Source: Argyresthia goedartella (lineage: Eukaryota; Arthropoda; Insecta; Lepidoptera; Argyresthiidae). From it: a stretch of DNA of 64,000 nucleotides. Under the pieces are notes generated by a model that was not told where the DNA came from, made no database searches, and saw nothing but the letters and a program-made list of their open reading frames with translations. The position numbers and the translations under genes are program-made. Location: NCBI GenBank assembly GCA_949825045.1, contig OX463807.1, positions 10,255,501 through 10,319,500 of the forward strand, read 5' to 3'. Below, piece after piece: positions 56,299 through 64,000 of the stretch (within the stretch, counting starts at the first letter, position 1; each line of letters starts with the position of its first letter).

Positions 56299-56523
56299 CT
56301 TGACCTTGAGGGGGGAGAGGGGTAGATTCCCCCCCTACTACTCCCCCCCGCGGAAATGCCTAGTTGCTGAGATATGATTATTTTAAGTTTTGAGGTTATG
56401 TTGTTAAAATAAAACAAAATTTAGACTGACCTTGATCTTGAAGTGGGGGGAGGGGGAAAGGGGTAGATTGCCTCCCCCTCCCCCCCTACTACTCCCCTCC
56501 CCCCGCGGAAATGCCTAGTTGCT
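56299..56523 (+). repeat. Duplicated G-run / C-run unit with quadruplex potential
   Basis: Two related units (about 56299-56368 and 56430-56523) each carry CCTTGA, a G-rich block, GGGGTAGATT, a C-rich block CCCCTACTACTCCC and CCGCGGAAATGCCTAGTTGC. The second has G6-A-G5-AAA-G4 at 56445-56463 and C5/C7/C4/C6 runs at 56473-56504. Confidence 0.75.
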
Positions 56524-56609
56524 TTCTTCGAAAGGGTGATTTTTTTGCCTCGACACCTTTCTCTTCCACAAATGCTCCATAATGCTATCATCAAAATTTA
56601 CATGAAAAG

Positions 56610-56768
56610 TTGCCACAATAACCTACTCTAGCCAATCGTTTTTGTTTGCATACGCTTCGCTCCGCTCCGGCTTAGCTTCTTCAACGTTCTAACCTAACCT
56701 ATAACCCGATTGAAAAGTAGCCACAATAACCTACTCTAGCCAATCGTTTTTGTTTGCATACGCTTCGC
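56610..56768 (+). repeat. 106-bp tandem repeat (1.5 units)
   Basis: CCACAATAACCTACTCTAGC through TTTGCATACGCTTCGC occurs at 56614-56664 and again at 56720-56768. The intervening part has CTCCGCTCCGG and AACCTAACCTATAACC. The second unit ends exactly where the LINE at 56766 begins. An inverted relative lies at 30400-30510. Confidence 0.75.
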
Positions 56769-58395
56769 GTGTTAGGGATATTCCTTGACCTTGCTAAGGC
56801 GTTCGACACGGTCTCTGTTCCCATCCTCCTCGGAAAATTGCACAGACTTGGCATCCGTGGGGTCCAATTGAAACTTTTTGAGGAGTATTTGTCTAGTCGT
56901 ACTCAATCTGTGAAAATAGGGGATCACTGTAGCGGCGAACTGCCAATATCTTTCGGGGTTCCTCAGGGCAGCATCTTGGGTCCCATGCTATTTTTAATTT
57001 ATATCAATGAGCTCTGTGACGTTAATCTCCCTCAAGGAAAAGTTATTACTTATGCTGATGATACAGCTCTTCTTTTCTCTTCCAATACTTGGGAGGAGAC
57101 TTATGAGGTTGCCCAGGCTGGCTTTAGTAAAGCTACACTTTGACTTCATAAAAACATTATAACTTTGAATGCCGACAAAACAAAGTACATAACTTTCTCC
57201 ATTAGGAGCACTCACTGTACCGACGGCCTGATACGTTCACACAACTGCTCACTTCCTACTGGTGGTACCTGCTTATGTCCAGTCCTCAACAAAACCCCCA
57301 CCATTAAATACCTTGGTGTTGTTCTAGATCAAAATCTAACTTTTGGTCCACATATTCAGCTAGTAGCATCTAGGGTGCGTAAGCTCATCTACATCTTTAG
57401 AATACTTCGCCATGTTGCTGATGCAAGATTGATGAAACAGGTTTATATGGCACTCTGTCAATCTGTGCTCTCCTACTGCATCACCTCGTGGGGTGGTGCT
57501 CCTAAGACTTCAATACTTCAAATAGAGCGTGCCCAGAGAGCTGTTCTTAATGGTCTCTACCTTCCGTCCCCGCCTGTTCCCCACTGTCTCTCTCTATAAC
57601 TCCTGTGACGTTCTTACGGTAAGGCAGTTGTTTGTATATCACATTATTCTGAAACAGCACTCACCCATTATCTTTGACCCATGTATTATCCCCATGCGGC
57701 GCAAGGATAGGGTTTACCTGAATACAAATTTAATATTCCGCACATTTTACGCCCATAGGTTTTTCTGCTTCCTCGGTCCCTTTCTGTATAATAGAATTAA
57801 TAAAATTGTTGACCTTTATGCCCCACACACACATGTTCTTAAAAATACCATATATAAAACCCTGCAACCACTCAATTATGAGAAAACTGAAGAGTTACTT
57901 TTGACAAATAGGTAGCTCTATCATAAACAGTCTCATATTTTTATATTTTATATCAAAATTATAACATATAAAATTACAATTACATATAAATCATTTATAA
58001 ATATTACATGAACTTTAGCATACATTACGTGCATAAGGTTATTATTATTATTTTCTCACTCACCCTCTCACACTCACTCATTCATTCCCATACTACACAA
58101 GGAGAGGTTGCCCCCCCTTAAGTTAGTGAATATTAATTATTATTATGATTATTTTGATCTTTGTATCGTTTATTTTTACGTTTTGATTCTTTTTCTGTGT
58201 CAGCTCTATTAGCAATTATCTTATTTTAGGGAAGAGTGCTGAGCCTGAAATACAGTTTATACCTAGCTCAGGTTCAGATGTTTTCCGTATGATTACTCCA
58301 ACTATAGCTAAACACATCTTAAATATTGTAACTGTTCTGTTATATTTTGTTTGATGAATTAATGATTATTATTATAATTATTATTATACACACAG
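56766..58395 (+). pseudogene. LINE reverse transcriptase (CR1/Jockey-like, third lineage), 5' truncated, two breaks
   Basis: Starts inside the RT palm: GIFLDLAKAFDTVSVPILLG, then GVPQGSILGPMLFLIYINEL and ITYADDTALLF with both catalytic Asp intact (about 57049-57081). A TGA at 57141-57143 lies in frame. The RT continues with MNADKTKYITFS, IKYLGVVLDQNLTFG and LSYCITSWGGAPK to a TAA at 57597. The frame shifts near 57555 and resumes with SLYNSCDVLTVRQLFVYH, ending at TAG 57913-57915. A 3' UTR of about 480 bp ends in an ATTATT tail near 58370-58395. The 5' junction is at a tandem repeat edge. Related to fragment D at 15031-15601. Confidence 0.88.
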
Positions 58396-58727
58396 CTAGG
58401 GGCAAAGACTAACTGGCCGGCGAATATCCCATGCGAACAGGCTCGTCTCCTTACGAGGACAGCCGCATCGAGTGCGAGGTTCGCTCAACCAATTTAACAA
58501 TTTACACAAAGGCACACATAGCCAATCATTTTCAAGTCAGAGTCTGAGGAATTCGCTAAAGCAGAATATCTAAAAATCGAAATTAACACGGGCCCGCGGC
58601 GGAAACCTATCCCAGATTTCCACATTGATTTCGCGGTCACGAGGACGGAGTCTGAATGGAAGTGAATATATAATTTGCTAGGCGGCTTCGTTTTGACGAG
58701 ATTTAAGGTAAGAATTTTGGCGGGTGA
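58396..58727. other. Unassigned GC-richer region
   Basis: 58400-58680 is GC-richer than average (ACTGGCCGGCGAATATCCC, CACGGGCCCGCGGCGGAAAC) and is followed by a possible donor AAGGTAAGAAT at about 58706. No reading frame was recognised. Confidence 0.3.
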
Positions 58728-59039
58728 CTATAGTCTGATGTGTAACACATAGAAAAGAAGGTAAATTGGCTCACCGTTTATAAGAAAGTTTTTCGCAGTA
58801 GCAAATATCACTACTCGGCGGCACGTGGTCGGCGTCGTTGATCGTGGATGTACATGTACACGTACAGTCCGACAATGTGGTGCGAAAAAATCGTAGGAGC
58901 CACCACAAGCGCGCAGTTGGCCATGTGCAGGTAGAGGTTTCCCAGGGTCAAACATAATAGTGAATTCGTCCTGTACGGGATTCCAGGGCTGAAAATTAAA
59001 CTTTTCGTTCACAGTCTGTCTAAAGCACGACTTTACCAA
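58728..59039 (-). CDS. Unrecognised open frame, 103 codons
   Basis: A minus-strand frame opens MVKSCFRQTVNEKFNFQPWN and contains EFTIMFDPGKPLPAHGQLRA and DFFAPHCRTVRVHVHPR. Its composition looks protein-like and there are six Cys, but I know no family with this sequence. It has no signal peptide and no neighbouring exons that I can join. It may be an exon of a mobile element or host gene, or chance. Confidence 0.25.
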   Translation of the reverse strand: MVKSCFRQTVNEKFNFQPWNPVQDEFTIMFDPGKPLPAHGQLRACGGSYDFFAPHCRTVRVHVHPRSTTPTTCRRVVIFATAKNFLINGEPIYLLFYVLHIRL

Positions 59040-59655
59040 GAAAAGATACTATTTCACCTGGAAATTCTCCATGAAACTCACCAAGTTAAGCTGGTCAAGG
59101 GAAGCTCAATCCTCACAGCACGTAACTGTGGTCGTTTTGGGCGAAAAAGCGAGCCGCGACCTTGGCTCGGGATTATTTATAGCCTACCTTACCTTGAAAA
59201 AACCTTGGAATTTTCCAGAAATCCTTTTGAGACGAAAAAGATGCCAGCTCTCAGCCTCCAATTCCCTGGTACCAACATAAAATCATCATTGTTTGTGGGC
59301 GAAATCAGCAGCCTTGGCCGAAAGAGAAAAAAACAATATCGCTTGGGTTGCACCAAAAAAGGACAGCAGGCCAGTGTCATTCATTGACGCACTCTTAAAC
59401 ACCACTTTGGTATTTCAAGCGAATGATAATTCCCCGATTTCCACACAAAATCGTCCACATTTGAGGAGACTACTAACCTACTGCCACTTCAAAACTATTC
59501 ATGGTCATGCATCGCGTTTTGCTAATGCATCGAAGAGTAAGAGTCAGAAACAAAAGTCGACGCGGAATGTCATATTTCAACCTAACAAATTCAAAAATGT
59601 TTATTTGTTCATTATTGTTTGTAACTAGGTTTTATATTATTTACAGTGTTTCAAC
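59040..59655. other. Unassigned region
   Basis: Short overlapping frames without motifs. No supported gene. Confidence 0.3.
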
Positions 59656-59762
59656 GTTTGTAAACTAACGCGTTAGTTTGTAAACTAACGCGTTAGTTTG
59701 TAAACTAACGAGAAAAATACGTTAGATTATAAAAATACGCTTTTCACAATCTTACGGTGACA
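59655..59762 (+). repeat. 20-bp tandem palindromic repeat and TIR end related to 24955-25344
   Basis: TAAACTAACGCGTTAGTTTG repeats at 59661-59680 and 59681-59700, with a half unit after. AACTAACGCGTTAGTT is a perfect 16-bp palindrome. The segment ends AATCTTACGGTGACA at 59762, followed by TA, as at the right end of the 24955-25344 element. No left end was found. Confidence 0.7.
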
Positions 59763-60690
59763 TACATGAAGGACGAAACGACGAAATGAAACGAATATGA
59801 AATTTGCAATACAGACGTATTTTGTAAGCCGATTTTATAAGACGTCCGAATTGCCCTATAGAGTTCTATAAGGCAGTTCGGACATCTTAGAAAAATACTG
59901 CTATACTGAGCTTTCCATTCATATCAAATAAACGGTCAAGTGCGAGTAAACTCGCCCACCGCCTACTTGTAGATAAAGTTGTGTTCACAGACCATAGATT
60001 AAGATAGATGACTCATACACGCTGAAATGTATGGAAACCAAGCGTGTAATTTTTTTACTACCAAAATTCAAAAATAACAGACACGTAGTAAGGGGTATGT
60101 AAGGGGCTGGGCCTGGTATTCCTAATATAGAATATTATATAATCTAGCTAGGATACCAGCTCGTCTTAAACCCTAAATGTACACACTTCAGTACTTGTGT
60201 TTTTATAACTAAATTATTCCATTGTTCCTAAATTAAGCACTATGTACTTTTTGGAAAATAATATATTTGTAATCGTATTTGTATTGTACCAGTTGTGTGT
60301 ATAAAGCAGGGGTACATATGTTAATCATCAAAAACAGACCCAGTATTATGCAAGAACTACTTATTTATTATGAAAACCGATTCTAACGAGTTCTCATTGG
60401 CCGATTTAACCTAATATGATGCATATGACGTGTTCTGATTAGTCGATTTCGTGATGAATAAAAAGGGTCATTACAGACCATCTTTAGCCACATTTTCGTG
60501 CAGTGGCGGGCTGGCCTTAAGAAGATCACGAGTGCAGATGCATTTGTTGATGCCTGGGCATGGGATGCCTGTCGGAAATCAAGTTTTCAATATATTTTTT
60601 TTATCGCCATTTCAAGTATTTGGGTCAGTGGGTATTTGGGGTTATTAGTGTGGAGAAATGATGGAGTTTGCCGTTCGTTTCATGTTCGAT
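59763..60690. other. Unassigned region with a repeat scrap
   Basis: 59926-59960 (AAACGGTCAAGTGCGAGTAA) matches the start of the 43490 repeat. An open frame at 60498-61022 begins MQWRAGLKKITSADAFVDAW but then becomes AT-driven. No supported gene. Confidence 0.3.
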
Positions 60691-61620
60691 TTCATTTGAA
60701 GTCCATTGACTTGAGGTCATCGACCTTGACTTTGACCTTTAACGGAGTACGACCGCGAAAAATTGTACATTTTGGAAAAAAACTGTCTCTCTCCCATCGA
60801 GTGTTAAAAATACCATATAAAATTTTATTAATGATAACTTGGAAATTTATTCTGGTTCGCAATTTCGTGTTTATTCCTATAAATAATTTTAATCCATATT
60901 GGGTGCCTTTATCGAGCATAAATATTTTTTTTTGTAGACTGTTCATTTTAGTCTCCATACAAAAATCGTGTGTTCCACCTAGACATATCATAATTCGAAG
61001 TCACACAAAACAGGTTTTTTAACCTGTAAAATTTTGTCCGTTTTTAATTATTATGTTAATATGCTTTGTTGCCATTAATTCTTCTGCATAAACAACGTCA
61101 AATATGATACAAACTAGTTTGAAACATGTGTGTCTCCCATTTTTTGTTCTTGAATGTAATCTCACGTGTGTAACATTAAAAAACAATGAAATCAGCAAGA
61201 TTCACAGCCCGTAAGTAAAGTTTTTTAGTCATGGCAACACCACCTCCAGTTTGGCAAACATATGGAAAGAAACCTCCATTTCGTTTTCTGTCAAAGTGAT
61301 TCAGAAGTTCGTCGACGCATGTGTCTCGGCAATCTTTAACTGTTTTTAAGTGAGATTACACGTTAAGAATGCCAATTAAAGTAATAAGTTTTAATTGTGT
61401 GTGTAGATAGAATGTTCCTCTATAAAATCGAACTATGCGGCGTCCTACTACTTCAAAAGATACGTAAATAAATATTTTTTTAGGTTTTGTCCACAGAGAT
61501 TTTGATTCACGAATGATACAGTGTGTAACTATATGTGTAACGTAACATTCGTGATCGGTTGTTAAGGGTAGTTGATACTGTAGAATCGAAATAAAAAGAC
61601 TTCACAAGTTTAAAAAAAGT
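60691..61620. other. Unassigned region with CGACCTTGACTTTGACC motif
   Basis: AGGTCATCGACCTTGACTTT (about 60714-60733) has a counterpart at 62079-62098. Otherwise AT-rich with no gene. Confidence 0.35.
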
Positions 61621-61800
61621 TTTAAAGCTTTTATTTAACTTCACTTGTATGTATGTATGTATGTTTGTTCGGGTGGAATCTTGCAACACCATCTTGAAGC
61701 ACATATCTACAACCGATTGGACTGAAATTTTGCCTTTACAAAACATTTACGTAGGCACGTATTCCAAAATAAAGACTTCTTTGTGATTAAATTTTGTTTT
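61621..61800 (+). repeat. Dispersed repeat with TATG microsatellite
   Basis: CTTGTATGTATGTATGTATG, TTTGTTCGGGTGGAATCTTG and ACCGATTGGACTGAAATTTT form a pattern I recognise as a common lepidopteran interspersed repeat. Only one copy in this window. Confidence 0.4.
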
Positions 61801-62934
61801 AATAAGTTTTTAAATTTAATTTGATAAAAAAACAACAACAATAATAATAAAGTTTTACTCTCAAAAAAAAAAATTATGAGGTATTTCTCTTACATTGTAC
61901 ACTGGGCTTTATAAAGTTCACGCGCGTTACTCTCATTCACGTATGTAACGGTGTGTAATCAGTTCACGAAAGTTATTGTACATTTTTTTGCGGCCGTACA
62001 CGGTGCGTCTTTTGCAGAAATATTTTCTCATTGTCTGTCCCAGAATGATTTTCAGATAGTTCTTTAACGTGACCTCGATGTCATCGACCTTGACCTTGAT
62101 CTTTTGTGCATTTTTTGCAGATAATATTTGGTAGGTCAATTTAAAAAGAATAGGTTACTTTAGATAAATTTCAATTGGGTTATAGGTAAGACCTGAATGC
62201 TTGAAATGGCGATTTTTAAAAAACAATAACCCGAAATTATTTCAGACGGTGCGAGAATTTTAGAGTCCCTTATAAAATAATGCATAGGAAAAAATAGCAA
62301 AAGCATCTGAACCTATGGTCCTTCCCAGTGGCATTAAAACTAGCTTGTAGGCTCGGGGTAGGTAGGACTATTAGGTCCTATAATTGACAGGCATCACCTG
62401 GAGTACTGAAGATTTTATTGTGGAAGAACAACATATTTATCGTTATTTTTTAAACTTTTTAAAACATTGTTGGCCGGCTGACCCAGCGGAAGAGTGTACT
62501 TGGGCTATTCTCATACTACGTTCTTTGGATGTAGCTATAGCGGGGTAGGTAACATGTAGTAAATATTCGATCCTAAGGTTTAATCAATTCAAGATGAATC
62601 ATTTATTATTGAATCTTATTTACCGTGACAAAAGCTCCTGAGAGCCACATAAGTTCAGTTTTACTTCAGCGCCATTTCCAACTCGGAATTATGCATAATT
62701 CATTTATAATTTCCCTTTGATGTACATGCCTGCTTCTCACTTTGTTGGCACAATTTTGTCAAGTGAATTATCCTGATCATAAATTATATTCTTCCTCACA
62801 CTCAACAAAATGCTTTATACAAATTAAACAGTCAGAACGAATTACCCAGATACAGTCCCTTTGACGAACAAAATAAGCACATGCTAGTCAATAGGAGAAA
62901 CCGGGCGAGATACTGAATATATAAGACAAACAAA
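61801..62934. other. Unassigned AT-rich region
   Basis: 62079-62104 holds TCATCGACCTTGACCTTGAT. No supported gene. Confidence 0.35.
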
Positions 62935-63060
62935 CACAGCGTCACATCATTTCCCGTACGGGGTGGCAGGAGCACAATAATAATAAACTCTCCAATATGG
63001 GTCACAGGGGGCTAGCCTATCCCCGCAGCTATAGAGATCAAAGGTTTCATGGTGACTCAG
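62935..63060 (-). repeat. SINE S3 body copy, minus strand
   Basis: CAGCGTCACATCATTTCCCG, GTACGGGGTGGCAGGAGCAC and GGGTCACAGGGGGCTAGCC match 11608-11720 in the same order. Confidence 0.6.
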
Positions 63061-63364
63061 TATCACCTCAAATCATAGATATTTTCTGTTCTGAAGTTCG
63101 GGGTCCAAAAGAAGATCGGGAGAGGAAAAATACAATATCCTTGCCTGTGATATGCCTACACCTTTATAACGCACGCACCTTGATGTCAGATGCTGATAAT
63201 TTATATCGAGAATCTAAAATATTAATACCCAGAATTTATTTGGAAGTCACGTCTACACGTAATTGGGCACGTCCTTGCGAGTTCAAACAGCGAGCGACAA
63301 TACATCTCATAACAATCTAAGGAACGATGAAACATAAAAACATAAACATTTTTATACATTTATA
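63061..63364. other. Unassigned region
   Basis: An open frame crosses from the SINE (62997-63320) without recognisable motifs. No supported gene. Confidence 0.3.
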
Positions 63365-63440
63365 TACAGGCACATACATTGCTTCTGACTCCACACAGGG
63401 TATCTTATACCCTGTGTCGTGGGAACCAGATACAGCTTAA
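63365..63440 (-). repeat. SINE S2 3' fragment
   Basis: CATTGCTTCTGACTCCACAC and TCGTGGGAACCAGATACAGC match the inverted S2 3' region. A short local duplication of AGGGTAT/ATACCCT makes a hairpin. Confidence 0.6.
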
Positions 63441-63735
63441 GATACTATCTTATCACCTAGTATGTATCCCCACATCGCTGGCCAAAATACTGTAATTAAA
63501 TTCCTAAAATGTTGCCTTATTTTTAGAAACAACAAATTTGATAATAATCATTAATGCTCAACTTATACATTAAGGTATACTTACAATAACTGTTGTGCAC
63601 CGTATTATACCCTTTAGCTAGTAGTAGCATAAGTAGGAAAATAGGAAGTCAGATTATGCGAGACGAGACAAATTTAATTTCCTTTCACAACCTTATTTCA
63701 TCAGACGAGTTATGGTTTCGATTTAATATTATATT
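63441..63735. other. Unassigned AT-rich region
   Basis: Nothing supported. Confidence 0.35.
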
Positions 63736-63737
63736 AT

Positions 63738-63836
63738 AAGTGTATCCCATTAATGTCCCTACTGGGGGGCACAGGCCTTAACCCGGCAACGAAGATTAAG
63801 CCATACTCCATCACGCTGGCTCAGTGCGGGTTGATT
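63738..63836 (-). repeat. SINE S4 3' part, minus strand
   Basis: CCCATTAATGTCCCTACTGG, GGCCTTAACCCGGCAACGAA and CATCACGCTGGCTCAGTGCG match 38092-38180 in the same order. The rest of the window to 64000 is AT-rich and unassigned. Confidence 0.65.
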
Positions 63837-64000
63837 TAATATAAAATAAATAATATTACAAGAATCATTTTCAAAATAATATAACTGTACTAAACTAGCG
63901 GAAAGCTCAGCTTTGTAAGGGCTCGCGAGTTGTTTTTACTTAGTGAGTACAGTTATTAATTTTGGCCTCTAAATTTTATTTTTTGTTTGATTAGAGATTA

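Noticed and set aside
59661..59710. CRISPR-like palindromic repeats
   Set aside because: Units are directly adjacent 20-mers with no spacers, and they belong to an inverted-repeat element terminus.
60498..61022. 174-codon plus-strand gene
   Set aside because: Only the first 40 codons look protein-like; the rest is Ile/Phe-rich translation of AT-rich DNA, and a minus-strand frame overlaps it. No family was recognised.

Overview
The window looks like intergenic, repeat-dense chromosomal DNA of an insect, most likely a moth or butterfly (Lepidoptera). The basis is AT-rich sequence, small GT-AG introns with arthropod splice sites, a TCAGT-type initiator, and many dispersed repeats I recognise as typical of lepidopteran genomes: tRNA-headed SINEs, RTE and Jockey/CR1-like LINE tails, an element bounded by AACCGACTTCAA inverted repeats, and a repeat carrying a GACG microsatellite. 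I see no bacterial-type operons, no rRNA, no true tRNA gene and no conserved host housekeeping gene.

Layout. 1-2150: a LINE reverse transcriptase cut by the window edge, plus a second LINE 3' end. 2860-8010: the only gene that looks intact, an eight-exon piggyBac-family transposase gene. Its seven introns keep one reading frame of about 806 codons; it has an arginine/glycine-rich N-terminal exon, all three catalytic aspartates and the C-terminal cysteine-rich domain. 8011-11300: its 3' region and SINE/LINE tails. 11300-15600: nested SINEs and LINEs, with one LINE inserted inside another. 15720-18480: a decayed Helitron on the minus strand that received a 128-bp MITE. 18470-19200: a decayed Ty1/copia-type Gag on the minus strand. 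20390-26215: foldback elements, an RTE tail and a TA-flanked inverted-repeat element. 26216-34100: mostly unassigned AT-rich DNA with a 30/60-bp minisatellite and SINE copies. 34147-37197: a broken non-LTR retrotransposon with N-terminal C2H2 finger, RT and restriction-like endonuclease. 37890-41345: SINEs, and a truncated Crypton-like tyrosine recombinase gene between two nearly identical 128-bp foldback elements. 41800-43440: a broken LOA-like LINE containing a perfect 50-bp palindrome. 43490-50505: several repeat families, including clustered copies of a conserved hairpin repeat, a DDE transposase fragment and a nested inverted-repeat element. 51400-53630: a third copy of the first LINE family and SINEs. 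55200-59762: a transposase first exon, G/C-tract duplications, tandem repeats and a further LINE. 59763-64000: mostly unassigned with repeat fragments.

Nearly everything recognisable is mobile DNA at different stages of decay, so the window reads as a record of nested insertion. The piggyBac gene stands apart because its splice structure, catalytic residues and zinc-binding tail are all preserved. Its five consecutive frame-preserving exons make it the best candidate here for a functional and possibly undescribed gene. All homology calls are by eye from protein motifs; no database search was possible.
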